From positions 248,001 to 312,000 of the forward strand of contig JADNRV010000004.1 of NCBI GenBank assembly GCA_015499995.1: a DNA stretch of 64,000 nucleotides, in the 5' to 3' direction. A program made the translations under genes and the position numbers. This DNA comes from Flammula alnicola. Taxonomy: Eukaryota > Basidiomycota > Agaricomycetes > Agaricales > Strophariaceae. This document shows positions 13,315 to 25,400 of the stretch, in pieces; positions within the stretch are counted from its first letter, which is position 1, and the number at the start of each line of letters is the position of its first letter. The notes under the pieces were generated by a model. That model had not been told where the DNA came from, did not search any database, and was given only the letters and a program-made list of their open reading frames with translations.

Positions 13315-14070
13315 ACCGCGTAGGCCCAGTCAATACCAGTGCCCAAGGACTAAGTATGACGCGCGATGAAGTCTGTAAAGCAGTTGACTCGGACAAGGTT
13401 CTGCGGGATGATGGTGCGGGAAGGGAACCAAGAGACGACGGGAATGAACTGGGGCAGAGCTCCCCTTCTTATACAGTCCCCAATGCGTTGCATATGTTTA
13501 TCCTCCGTGGTCTAAAAATGAATCTCGTGCCCCAGATGCTCACATCCATCCCAATAAGGCAGTGTATTGCCCAATTTCGGTTGTCTTGGGGGTGCTCCAA
13601 CATCTGAAAGTAAGGCACGTGCGCTGAGAGAGAGCATTTTATAGCGCCTATGCTGCTTAAAGGGAATGATGCAACAGATAAAGCCAAACCTGGAGTCAAC
13701 CTTGGGTCAATCAGGGAATCCTTAGGGAATCCATTCAAATTCCACTTACATGGTACCAAAATTTGCTGTGCAGCAGCGATTACTCCGTAAAAGACGTACT
13801 CGACCCAACTGAACGCACACTAAGACCGGGAGCTGGATTCCTCGGTCATCAGAATCATGGCCATGGGTGGATGCGGCATTGGCAGCAAGTACGGTTGGCC
13901 CGCCCTCACGTGACCACTTTGAAAACGCGAATAGTTTTTGAATGCAGAGCACAATAAATTCCCGTCTCTTTCCCTCACCCTTCAACCGCTTACTCCTCCA
14001 AGTCTTCGACTGTGCATTCTGCTCCTCAGAATTGGCGCGTTTATCAATCAAAGTACTCAACCCAAATACG

Positions 14071-14610
14071 ATGCCACCACGAATGCGTTCAAACCGCATT
14101 CAAGTGAACTCCTCGAAACGCAAAGAGTGGTAGCCAGCGGGCATATATTCAACACACGAGGCTTTCCCATTCTTCCAGACAAGCTGTGCCTCGAAATTGT
14201 ATCTAATATGCTAGCAATTCCGATCCCAACCCGAGACAGACCCTTCAGCAGCGATGCTTTCCGTGACAGACATCTCACACCTGTCCGCGTTGTCGCAGAC
14301 ATGCCGTTCTCTTCGACGCGTCTTCTTGCGGTATTTGTGGAAACGCATCGAAGTTTATGAGGGAATAGAAGCAGCAAAAGGTCCCCTTTTCGGGATTAAT
14401 TACGGTAAAAAAAGGCATTGCTATGAATGACTTATGCTGAGGAGCTCGTGCGTCAGTTGAAGGTTGTCACTGTTCGCAAACCCAATTTGGCAGAATATGT
14501 TAAGTAAGTCGGCAAATTGCTGTATCGAATGGTTCTTACATTACTTTGATTTCTTATGTAGTTTCCTTTACGTGGTCATCGTCAAACATTCCGTCGGTAC
14601 GGTGCTTCCG
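14071..14610 (+). pseudogene. Degraded F-box gene copy (tandem duplicate)
   Basis: This stretch is a damaged copy of the F-box gene that starts at 14788. The same landmarks appear in the same order: an ATG followed by a PRxRSNR-like start, ASGHIFNTRGFP, LPDKLCLEIVSN, ALSQTCRSLRRVFLRYLW, EELVRQLKVVTVRKPNLAEYVK, an intron at the same place (GTAAGT after the lysine) and VVIVKHSVGTVLP. They lie in different frames, with a break shortly after the start and another near 14281. Homology stops at about 14610, so the leucine-rich C-terminal half is absent. Confidence 0.8.
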
Positions 14611-14787
14611 TATTCAAATTGGCGCCCGTTGCATGATGACATTGGCACGTGACGAATGTGGAAGCGCGAAACAGTTTTGTCTCAAGTGCAAAGCACTATG
14701 TTTTATCTCATTCCAGTCTCTTTCCCTCCTCTTTCGAACACTTGACTCTGTCCACGCCGTTTATCAGCATTGGTACGATTCAAAACG

Positions 14788-16085
14788 ATGGCACCGCGAA
14801 CGCGTTCCAACCGCAGTGAATCCCCCGCACGGCCAAAGTTGCTAGCCAGCGGGCAGGTATTCAACACACGAGGTTTTCCTGCTCTTCCAGATGAGCTTTA
14901 CCTCGAAATTGTGTCCAATTTTCCAGAAATTCCTGTCCCAACCCCATACCGCCGCGTCCACAGCAAAGTGTTCCATGATAGACACCTCACGTTGTTCGCA
15001 TTGTCCCAGACATGCCGTTCTCTTCGACGTGTCTTCTTGCGGTATTTGTGGCAGCGCATCGAGGTGTACGACGGAATGGATACAGGAGAGGGTCCTCTTC
15101 CCCCGCCCACTATTAATTACGGTCGATTCCCTACTAGATTCAACACTACCAACAAGAAGCATGCTAGGGAGCTCGTGCGGCAATTGGAGATCGTCACTGT
15201 TCGCGACCCCAGCCTCGCAGAACATGTCAAGTAAGTAGACAAGTCGCCATACGTAATGGTTCTCACATCAATTGATTTATTATGCAGCATCCTTAACGTA
15301 GTCGTCGTCAGTCATTCTGTCGGTACGGTGCTTCCAGAGCTGGCACGATGCATGGCCCTTTTCCCGAACCTCCACACAGTCCAACTCTGCGTCCTCCTGG
15401 AGTCCAGTTACCGAGTTCGTAACACGTTTACTGGTTACAATTATCCTCAAATTCGCCATCTCTGCATTTCATCTGAAGCATCCATCATCCTCCCTCTTGT
15501 CCTGAAGTGCGATCGATTACCCCCTACCTAGGTTGTCCGTGGCTCAGCCTGTTACGAGACGTTATGAAATGTCGTCCTTTCTCTAAGCTTGAGACCCTTG
15601 GTCCTGTTGTACACGCGCCAGATACCCTTCAGAGTACGTTTTTCTGTGCCATTCCAGCTTCATCTCCCTAATCTCACGGGTTCTTAGAGATGGCTCGAAG
15701 TTTTCCAAGCTTGCGCGATCTCACTCTAGATAGTGACATTCTCCAGAGCAGTGATTTTGTAAGCTTTCCCCCTGCTGCATGTTCATTCCGTTCTAGATTA
15801 ATGATATCTGTTGCTCAGGCACACATACAACAGTTATCTAAACTGGCTCACTTGCAAACGATTAGAATTACGCCGAGTTTGAGGCAGAGACATAGGGTAC
15901 CTTCCTATGCCTTTGACTCCGTTTTCGTTGACCCGATATCTAACCCAGAAAAAGTGGCAGAATGGGTGAGGTGGGGGCGCGCCGTTCTGTCGAGTAGCTC
16001 GAATACGGGCGACCAACAGTCAGGGACTCAGAAAAAAGTGGTCGTTACTCATCTAGATGGCAATATAAAAACCTTTGTTCTATAG
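14788..16085 (+). CDS. F-box/LRR-like protein, one frameshift
   Basis: F-box proteins of this kind recruit targets to SCF ubiquitin ligases. Exons 14788..15230, 15288..15633, 15688..15758 and 15819..16085. The F-box lies at about residues 32-90 (ALPDELYLEIVSNFPE through SQTCRSLRRVFLRYLWQRIEVY); the rest resembles the leucine-rich part of mushroom F-box proteins (LARCMALFPNLHTVQL, FPSLRDLTL, LAHLQTIRI). Exon 2 is one base short: from about 15500 the frame runs into TAG, whereas the continuation LLRDVMKCRPFSKLETLGPV is one frame away. The exon phases close only if one base is restored. The site is next to a run of C, so this is either a recent inactivating deletion or an assembly error. A degraded tandem copy lies immediately upstream. 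Confidence 0.7.
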
Positions 16086-16656
16086 CCTCTAATATAACTG
16101 CATTTTTTTGCTTTATCTTATCTCCATGTACGTCAGATTCTAGGTGATGCGAATCGCGTTTGTCCGACGTCGATGTACCCTCAATATACCGTTTCTCAAC
16201 TGTATCATAAACACTGATGTACCCACCAGTTTCATCTTCCCCCCCTCGAATGCTGGGCAAAATGAAAGAATCGAATAGCATGAAAGTTCAGGTGGCTGTC
16301 TAGATGAAGACCATGGACCCGAATCTTCTCGAAACACGGTGTAAGTAGCAATGAAGTCGCGTAAGTTCAGATTAGCACGTACATGGGTGTGCAAGTCCAT
16401 GTGCCAGCGCTCCCATGATCCCACACATACTTACGGCGCTCCCTTGGCACGTTGCCAACAGTCCAACGGGGGATCTAAGCTGTTGTTCTAGGAAGATATT
16501 TAGAATGGTTGAATGAATAAGCACATAAGCTCGAGGTTCTCTAGAGTCTGTGGGTTCGGAGAGGTCTCCGTACGTCACCAAAATATTGTAACAGGCTGGT
16601 ATGACAATGGATGTATAGGTGCTGAGAATACAAGCCAACCTCGAATCCAAGCATTA

Positions 16657-17743
16657 TTATTTAGGTCCATATGCGACACGGTTCGCTTCATAAGCCTTGA
16701 CTATCGCCTCATACGTCCGTAGCTGATCAAAAGCATATCGCTCAAATTGGGGTTGTTTGTGGTATGCAATCTCCGCTGCCCGAATCTGCGTATATGTCCC
16801 GAGATCGTCAGATATTCGTACATTTCTTATTTCAATCGTGAAGACATACCAGGATGTCCGCGGTCATACCGGTTATAGGAGAGGCGGAGGTTTGGTAGCA
16901 ATGTAGGCGATATGTCATTCCACCCAGTGCCTTTACGACATAGTCTACGTGGTGCTGTAGAGAGATAAGAGGTGAGTAAGTTTCGAAAAGATACTGTACA
17001 ACGAAAATGATCCCTACATGATGCTTCGACTCATAGGGCCAATATTCACTCCCATGCGCAACGAGTGTCTCCAAACTGGGCGCAAGGTTTGGTTCGAGGA
17101 TGGCCTCGAGCGGATGCGAGAATATATGATCTACCTCCCCCTTGCCTGCCCTCAGCACGTCGAGGATCGAGTTGTCTGTGAGCAGAGCAACGACAGGGGT
17201 GACAATGAGTGCATGGAATGGGTTAAGCTCAAGTGTTCCGAGTATATGGACATGCGGTGAATCTAAAGGCAGGGATACCTCCTCGTTGGCTTCTCGGCAC
17301 TAGACGGCTGGGGGTCAACAACTCTGCATCCGAATACATAAGTGAACGCAGTAAAGCCACCTACCGCTGTAACAACTATATCTCCATCCGCATCTTCCAT
17401 CTTCCCACCAGGCAAAGATGTTTGTCCTCCATGCGTTCTCAGCTCCTTCGCCCGTGTCGTCAGCAGGACGCGGAGTTGTCCATCTTGTTCGAATAAAAGA
17501 ACGAGCACCGCTGCCAATCTCGTTGAAGGCTTGTCTTTCCTGTTAATTGCGATCGTCAGTACAACATTGCATCAACAAATGGACATATCTATAACTGACG
17601 GACAGATATGATATCCGCGATTCTTGTTCGGCCTTGGAGGAGCGGAAGAACTCGGTCAAGTTCTTGATGCAAGACTTGGTCTGGTCCGAGAAGTGAGCAT
17701 CCCAGAACGACGAGGGTATTTCTGCGGCGATGTCTTGATTCAT
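16657..17743 (-). CDS. Nudix hydrolase, CoA diphosphatase (PCD1/NUDT7-like)
   Basis: This family cleaves CoA and acyl-CoA to phosphopantetheine and 3',5'-ADP, usually in peroxisomes or mitochondria. Exons complement(16657..16785, 16850..16954, 17018..17299, 17365..17539, 17604..17743) give 276 residues. The CoA-family signature precedes the Nudix box (VLLTTRAKELRTHGGQTSLPGGK), and the box spans about residues 91-115, split by an intron: GGKMEDADGDIVVTA then CREANEEVSL. The metal-binding RExxEE core is intact; the Gly normally two residues after the EE pair is Ser. Downstream are VVALLTDNS, EYWPY, TYRLH and ASPITGMTADIL, all expected in this family. No clear C-terminal peroxisomal signal is seen (it ends GPK). 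The start was chosen as the first ATG in frame with exon 1; a longer N-terminus through another exon is possible. Confidence 0.88.
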
Positions 17744-18099
17744 TGTCTTCACCAAAGGGAAAAGACAGAAGAGATTGTGCGTTTGCTGACGCGTTGCGAT
17801 ACCGGAGTCCTCGAAAGCCGGTCCGAGGTTGGACGGTTCGTCGGGTATAAGCTATGATATCCAGGCTTAGACAGTGCAGAAACTCGAGGCATTTCGTCTG
17901 ACCCACAAAACATTCGAAGAAAGGGTCCCTTCGAGCGGAGGCGCATTTCTGCCGCCCTCTTGCATGGAGAAAAGTAGGAGAAAGTGTCGAGTTATGAAGG
18001 ACGATCCAGAACAGAAATCAAACGGCCTCGGGCTCGGAACATAACATGCGCAACTAATGACATCATGTGACGCCCGTCTTAAGTTCGCGAATTTAAATC

Positions 18100-19101
18100 A
18101 TGCCCAGTGTCTTCAAACTTGACTTGAACAACAACAGTGTATCAACTCTCCCGCCAAATAAAATGGTAGCCCCAGTTGACGGACCCTCGCCAGCACCAGG
18201 AATTGGCTTTGCACCAGGAAAAAAGAATACGGACCTTCAGTCGCATGTCGCCTTCTTCGACCGAGACTGCGACGGGATTATCTGGCCCAGCGATACGTAC
18301 GTAAAGCCCCATTCTTCTGCTTCATGAGTGATGGATAATAAAACGCTTAACGTATTTTATCTTACAGATATATGGGCTTCAGGGATCTCCAATTCAACAT
18401 AATTTTCTCCATTCTCTCCATGCTGTTCATCCACGGCGGGTTTTCGTAAGTCATGACACGCCCGTCTTAGTTGCGAAGGCTCTTAAATCGCTCATCCACC
18501 TTAATACTTACACATATCACAGATACGTTACGTGGGGACGTATTCTCCCCGATCCGTTCTTCCGTCTCAAGATCAAATATATGCATAGGGTATGTCCTTC
18601 TCCGATTATATGCACCGAATTCCTCGTCTAGTGTTTGCGCAAATTTTAGGGAAAGCACGGCTCGGACTCGGAGGTCTATACCACCTTGGGCGAGTTCGAT
18701 AACGACCGGTTCAATTACATGTTTGACATGTACTCTTCCGAGCCCCACACCCACCTCAAGTTCAACGAGGGTGTGCGTATGGTGCATGGCAATATGAATC
18801 CATACGATTTCGTCAGTCTACGCTCGCTGCTTTCTAACTTATATTTTAACCAACCTAATTTTCTTGCTTCCATAGTTCGGCTGGTTCGCAGCAACGCTTG
18901 AATGGCTCGCGACTTACATCTTGCTTTGGCCTCAGGACCCAATGGGAATGAAGAAGGAAGATGTCAAAGCCGTCTATAACGTGCGTCGAATGTTACTTGT
19001 TATCGCTCTTTTCCATTACCTCGCAGGGTAAATACTGATGGCGCTCAATCCAATAGGGATCCATATTTTACAAGATTTCCGGAAGGAAAGTCAAGCTTTA
19101 G
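18100..19101 (+). CDS. Caleosin / peroxygenase
   Basis: Caleosins are calcium- and haem-binding proteins of lipid droplets and membranes with peroxygenase activity. Exons 18100..18296, 18368..18445, 18523..18589, 18650..18811, 18876..18980 and 19057..19101 give 217 residues. The single EF-hand loop is at residues 54-65 (DRDCDGIIWPSD), followed by a hydrophobic stretch (FNIIFSILSMLFIHGG) and LPDPFFRLKIKYMHRGKHGSDSEVY. The histidines expected to bind haem are His88 (FIHGG) and His117 (GKHGS). The C-terminal FGWFAATLEWLATYILLWPQ and FYKISGRKVKL also match the family. All phases close. A partial inverted copy lies at 56185-56730. Confidence 0.93.
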
Positions 19102-21088
19102 ACGGGGAGAATGGACAGGAATTTCGGTATCATTCTGTAGATTTTATTTTGTTTGTATTGGAAAGGACCGTTTAGACTTTGTAGAGTGTTCGCGAAATAA
19201 AAAGGCAATGGCAGTCAGGAGTGACATGAAAAGGATCTTACATGCATTTTAAAACGTCAAGCCTTCAGTTTGTCGTCCTGTGACTCCTTGGGACCCATCA
19301 TGTTGGAGACTGCTCAGTGCCTTTCCAGAAGAAATGTGTTGCTCGATCTCTGGCATGAATCGTTCTTATCCCATACGTAGCCATTGCGCAGTGCGCAAAG
19401 GAGAATATTTTGCGACTCATGCGTTCGACGACAAGTAATTACGCCTTTTATGTCGACGTTTGTACATTGATCAATTCTGCTCGTGTCCAGTATTCAGCAG
19501 TTCCGCTTTCCTTGAGTAGGGAAAAATCTGAGAACTCAATGGAATCACAGTTTAGAAGGATCTCATATTTCCTTCCCCCCTCCCTGTTACCTGAATATTT
19601 TTAGTAGACGTTCCACTCCGAAAATAATTGTGACCACGAGTTGAACAACCTAGCACATTTGAGAGCAATCTGTGCTAATAACGGTTTATAATTTATATTA
19701 TGTACGCGTTCTCTCGAAAAAGTAGAGACTTGAGTGTGAGGTATCTCCCGCCCTTTCCCCTCTCGCCCTTTCCCTCCAAACGTCGCCCCATTCCGGTTGA
19801 AAGGCAGAAAGAAGTAATAGAAGAACTAAGGACTTGCACCGACGATCATACATCCGCCTACAGCGTACATTTGGGGTACGTGTATCCGAGTGAGGACGAC
19901 GAGTGAGGACCTTTCTTATAGGAATGTCGACGTCTTTGGGCTGGATTGCGGGCCGAGCTAATAGGATATCAAGCCCAACGTCGAGGCTGGTAAGTCGATG
20001 TCCGTAATGTATAAAGCCCGAGCAAGCGTCAAGGCTGGGGCCAGATCCAGGAGCCATGCTGCCCGACTTTTTCGCGACCTCGGGCAGGCGATGAGGGCAT
20101 AGTAGAACTACAATATTTCGTCGTGCGAAATTCGTAGATTCGAAGAAGTCTCTTTTCCATGATCAGCGCTCGGCGCCTAATTCTAGTCGGATGTCGCATT
20201 TTCTTGTGAGGCGGATGGTGCGTACACCTCGATCGAAAGAACGCAGTGCTATTAGAGTCAGAGCCGACACAGGAAAAGTTTTCTATCCAACCCTAAGACG
20301 AAGTACGAACTAGATCATGATGGAAAGCTGTGACTGCATACACGTGTGGATAAATCCAAGGCGCTGGAAGGTATTTGGGAGTTCTTGATTACCGCCAGGC
20401 TCCATTTCGGCGTATTCGGCTTTCATCATATGCATGCATCTTCTTCTTCATCTCCGCCTTACTCCTCCTACCTTTCCTTCCTCTTCGAATCCGAATGTGT
20501 TCGTTTTCCACAGGAATCCATGGCGATAGCACAATGTCGTGTACCTGTCATTAGAGGATTATAAATATTAGAAGGCTGGCAGGGAGAGGTCGTGGCTGTG
20601 GTCTATTAATAGGTGCTGTCCCCAGCCCTTCAAGACGATATGCTGCGCTCGAGGGCTCCAGGTATCGAAAATATCGAAGACTCCGAGGAAATGGGCTTTT
20701 GTTTTGTGCGTTTTGGGAGTATAAATAGCTTGCTGGAGCTGATTTCAATGATGGAAAAGACAATACAATAGATGTCTGGCTGGGTCGCGGGCGGATTGTG
20801 ATTCTGACTGGACATCTTCGCCAAAGAACTCGAGTGGGCATGAGGCAAGTAGGGTGCGTGCTTACAAGGAGATGACAGCTCGGATTTCGGGACGACCCTA
20901 CGTGCAATTGAAGATATCCAGTACACAGTCGATGAACGGGGTCCCTGGAAATAACTGGCGGTAAATAAGAACGTCGCGGATAATACCTCTGGAGGTTGTT
21001 AGAGTGTTTGATTGCTGTGAATAGCATTCGTAGAAATGGAAATTCAGTTGATAACTTGGGTATGCACAACAAGTTTGGATTCTAAAAT
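19102..21088. other. Intergenic part of duplication copy 1
   Basis: Frames of 60-130 codons occur on both strands but they are not kept in the inverted copy (for example 19698-20057 - against 55796-55990 +, where frame and length differ). This argues against coding. It holds the 3' regions of the caleosin and YFH7-like genes. Confidence 0.55.
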
Positions 21089-22065
21089 TCATGCATGACG
21101 TGTTGATACAGGAGCGCTCTCCACGCGTTCCATGGTGGGCTTCGACAGACCCGGGGTTTCTATACTTTGGATAACTCGCGTAGGCTCCAACATGTTCGCG
21201 ATGACGAACTGTCCGTCTGAGAAAAACAAATAAATTTAGTGAAACGAGAAAAGGAATGAAAAAATATGCAGTCCGTACTGGGCCCATCATTCTCATCTGC
21301 TCTCCACTCTGCCTCTTTCATGTCTTTCGCAACTCCAGTCAGTACGTGTCGTCCTACAAGCCTTCTCCTAGCTACGGCCGGGTCCACTTCAATGAACCAC
21401 CTTTCGTCCAACATAAACCCGCCATCACTCCATGGGTGGATAGCGAGGAAGACGTATAGGCCTTCTATGATCACAATGCGGTGGTAGGGGTATATTGATA
21501 CAGCATCTGGTGTTGGATCTTTCAGTGCATGGTCGAAAGAGGGGGCGGTGATGACATCGGTTATGGTGGTATCACGGAGTTGACGAAGAAACGCGACGTA
21601 ACCCGCACCGTCGAACGTCCAGTGACTACCTCTCCGATCATGAGCGGCCTGAGGGTCAGGAAAGACGTCCAGTTGGGCTCTCGACAAGTGCCACCCATCC
21701 AACCCTATCAAGATGGCTTGATCGAGCACATGGTGATCCTGGACCAGTTCAGAATGGGCAGCGTCATTGATATCCTGAGGCTTATTCACAGTCAAGTCTG
21801 TCGCAGACAATTTTGGGGTAGAATTTGATGCAGAAATCCGACGGTCGTCGAGTATACGGTTGACGCGCGCAGTCAGGAGATTGGCAAATGTTGATTTTCC
21901 GGATGCAGGTATGCCTGCGATGCCCACCAGAATACGGTTCGGCGACGCTGTGCTTCCCAGATGTGATTCTGAGGTTTACTTGGGAGCAAGAAGATTGACA
22001 AAGCACGCGTACTGGTCTAACTTGTGCACCAGGTATAGTGCTAGGTCCTCGATTTCCGCATCCAT
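21089..22065 (-). CDS. YFH7: YFH7-like P-loop kinase (uridine kinase/phosphoribulokinase fold), copy 1
   Basis: Putative small-molecule kinase related to yeast Yfh7; the substrate of this family is not established. Exons complement(21089..21216, 21279..21952, 22007..22065) give 286 residues. Walker A is GIPASGKST at residues 33-41. Family landmarks follow: IGLDGWHLSRAQLDVFPDP, AHDRRGSHWTFDGAGYV, APSFDHALKDPTPDAV, YHRIVIIEGLYVFL, LDERWFIEVD, RRLVGRHVLTGVAKD, EAEWRADENDGPN and NMLEPTRVIQS. The first intron has a weak donor (GTGCTT), but it sits at the same place in the second copy at 53825. That copy is about the same length and also open, so both may be functional. Confidence 0.88.
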
Positions 22066-22485
22066 GGGCTATAGGTATTAATATACGAGGAGAACGTTGC
22101 TGATCAGAGCCTAGAGGTGCTGCGCCCCGGGCCATTTGATATTTCATTTTCAAATTCGGATCAAACTACGGATATGTCCACATAATTATCCCTTTCAAGC
22201 AACTTATGGGAAGCATTTCTACATAATCTTTCGATATTTGCGCTGATCTTCTACGTTCCTGGAGACCACCATTATCGATGCTGCTTGACAGGGTCCAACC
22301 ATCATGGCAATGATGACATGTGCACGGCAAAGGAAAACTATACTTGACTGGGTGCTCTGCGGTGCAACAGTCATATAGCTCCATAGATTATTCTCCTCTT
22401 TCGTACCCAAGAGGCACTCCTGTCTCAAGATCGTATTAGTACAACATCGTCAACAAACTTAACTTCTCGGAGGTCGCAAAACGTA

Positions 22486-25400
22486 ATGGCTAGCTCAAGT
22501 TCGAGCAACAATGCAGGGAAGATCTTGAAAAGGTGGAGAGTTCCTCTCAACCAACTGCTGCGTCATCGTACTGACTGCTTTGTGGCCGAGCAGAGCGAAC
22601 CCATCGACCATTCAAGACAAATTTCTGGTTGGCTATCAAGGATGGTGCGTTCGTCTATGGCAAATGAGCAATCTTGGTTCATTGGTCGCTCGCTGTGGCC
22701 TAACGCGGCGCCCAAGATTCTAGAGATGATTCTTGAGTGATCACTAATCACCCCTTTTTCCAGGTTTACATGCGCCGGTGACGGAGAACCAGTGGGACCA
22801 GGGCACCATGGTTGGCTACACTGGTTCAACTACCCAATACCCGATGGCGGACACCCTAACACCGACCTCTGGCCCGATGTCTCCAGTTATTCACCTTCCG
22901 AATTGTTTCCCGCTCCAGGACTCAGAACAAAGGCAGGCGAGCCGGTGTTCTTATTCTCATCGCGGAATGCAAAGACTGTACAGAGGTGCTTAGGCTTTTC
23001 GCTCTCGATTGTCGGCATAAGACTGGAACTCCTTTCAATAGGCATTTTCATTGGATGGCGGAGCATGGAGTAGACGGTGCTTTTCTTCAGCGATTCGTCG
23101 GACAATGTGATCTGGAGACGGGGAACGAAGGAATCATGCGCATACGTGATGAGGTTGGAGATCGTGTCAGAGAAGCGGCAGAGAAAGAGGGCCGGGTGTT
23201 CGCAATTATGTGAGTCCTCTTACCTCTAATATTTACTGGGCAATTATGCATATATGCGCTAAAATATAATCTGGCAAACTAACATTTCGCATTGCATGGT
23301 GACAAATAGGTATGATGTGTCGGGCGTCGCTCCGGATCGCGTCCAAAGAATACTAGAACGCGATTGGGCGCATCTCGTTCGTAATAAAGGGGTCCTGGAC
23401 AGCCCAAATTATCTGAGGGAAAGGGGAAAACCCGTCGTCGCCTTGTGGGGTATGTCGCTTCCGCTCGAAATGTCCTCCTTACGCACAATTTATCAAAATT
23501 TAGGTTTTGGCTTTGACAATGCAAAGCACACCCCTGCACTCGTACACTCGGTCACACAGTTTTTCAGGAACACCACGCCTGGTGGAGTCTATATCATGGC
23601 AGGGACCCCAGCGAGCTGGCGAACGGCAGAGGGTGACGCTGATCGCAATCCCGGGTTTTTGGACATTTGGCTGAATGACTTCGACGCGATCTCGCCGTGG
23701 ACTGTAGGCAGGTATAGCAATGAGCAAGAGGCAGATGACTTCATGGAAAGGAAGATGAAGGGTGATATGGAACTCATCAAAAAACATAATGAGGAGGGAA
23801 CGGGACGGAAGATCAATTATATCCCCGTAGTGCTTCCTGGTGGATCTGTGCGTTTATCTTTCTGTTGCAATTGTAAATAGAGGCTAATCTTTTCTGTGCA
23901 GGGGTATAACATGTCAGAAGGTCATTGGGGGTTCAACAACATAAAGCGTCGTGGAGGCCGTTTCCTGTGGAAGCAGATCTCCAATGCAAAAAGGCTCGGC
24001 GTACGCACGATCTATGGCGCGATGTGGGATGAGTGAGTGCTCAGACATGCTTTTGTCTTCCATCTTAATTAATTCGCGCCAACCTTGTCTGTGTGTCTTT
24101 TAAACTTTAAGATACGATGAAGGCACGGCGTTCATGCCAGTCGTCGAACACAAGGGAAACCTGCCTGAGTCTGACAAATTCCGATTCATGGCACTTGATG
24201 AGGATGGATATGATGTTCCATCTGATTGGTTAGTCCCTTGCACAAATATCTTTGCGGGTCAAGCGTAAATCTAATCCTGACATCTCAATTCATGGATCGG
24301 CTTGTCAAAAATAGGTATATGCGGATTTGTGGCTTCGCCGCTGAAGGGCTCCGCAGCGAACGGCGCATACATGAGACGTTCCCAGTGAAGGAACTGCAAG
24401 ATTACTGGTCCTCTCGGCCGAAGTATGAGGAAATCAGTCATAAATCGGGCGATTTTATCTCAGGCTCTGTAGCTGGTGGTAGTGGCAGTACCGGCGAAAG
24501 TTCTGTCGAGGCTGAGGGCCAAACGTACCAGGAGTGGCTCGCGTCGCAGAAAGACGACAAAGAAGAGGCACCGCCTCCGCCGTATACGCTCGAAGCTGAT
24601 GAGGCCTCGCCCGCAGCCACTGCCTCTTCTCCCCCTCAATCTGCTGTCGCAGCCGCTGTTGCTCCTGCCGTTAATGTCACGCCGGCATTGAATCAGGGTT
24701 CCCACCCGAACGCGCTTCAGGCTACGCCTCAGGTCCAGGCCGGTACTGCTCCTGCTGTGAACCCGAACACATCTGGTTATACCGCCCCTGGACCTTCTCC
24801 TCAGACTTACACACCTTCTACAAGTCCAGCCAGCTTTCACCAGCAACAACAGCACCGTCAGCATGACACAGTTGCGGAACTCACACATGATTTCGGGCGT
24901 CAGAGCATTTCAGGACCTCCAATCGTTGGCTTGGATGCTGGTGGTGTCGGTGTTGGTAGTGGTGTTCCTTCTAGTGGTAGGATACCCGCGGGATCTCCTC
25001 CGCCCTTACCCCCGGCCCACCCTGCTGCTAATAATCCTGCTACGTATGGCGCTGCATCCGCGTATCCTGGTCGACAATCCCGACCCCAAAGCCAGTCCAG
25101 ACCTCACTCGCAGACAAGGCCGGGCGCGTACCATACTTCTCCCCCGCAGTCGCCTCATGCGTATAATACGAATCCTGTAGTTCCTCCTGCAACAGCTGTT
25201 GCTCCGGCCTCACCATATGTACAAGAAGCGGCTGCACCAGGGACATGGTCACAAGGTCAGTGGCCTCCTCCGGAATGGAAAGTGACTTCAAACCAGCCAC
25301 CGTCCATACCAACAAGGCCGCATACGACACACCCGGCGTCTAATCTCCCGTCGCAACCCCACGCGTATGGTGCGCCTGGTGGTGCTAATCTTTCAAGACC

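Larger units (their letters stand above)
18340..22168. repeat. Inverted segmental duplication, copy 1
   Basis: From caleosin intron 1 through the YFH7-like gene and its upstream region, the sequence recurs in reverse complement at about 53738-56772. Shared landmarks include caleosin exons 2-5, the AT-rich stretch near 19700-19920, the stretch around 20340-20600 and the whole YFH7-like gene. About 19102-19690 (and the caleosin 3' end) has no counterpart in copy 2. Confidence 0.9.

Noticed and set aside
13088..13396. 102-codon minus-strand hydrophobic frame
   Set aside because: It lacks an ATG. The overlapping two-exon reading that starts at 13314 has a proper ATG and splice sites and was preferred, with low confidence.
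19698..20057. Minus-strand 119-codon frame with a hydrophobic run
   Set aside because: Its inverted counterpart at 55796-55990 has a different frame and ends early, which argues against coding constraint.
24460..24888. Minus-strand 142-codon Arg-rich frame inside the glycosidase gene
   Set aside because: Shadow of the Pro/Ala-rich coding sequence; the plus strand is in frame with ten other exons.
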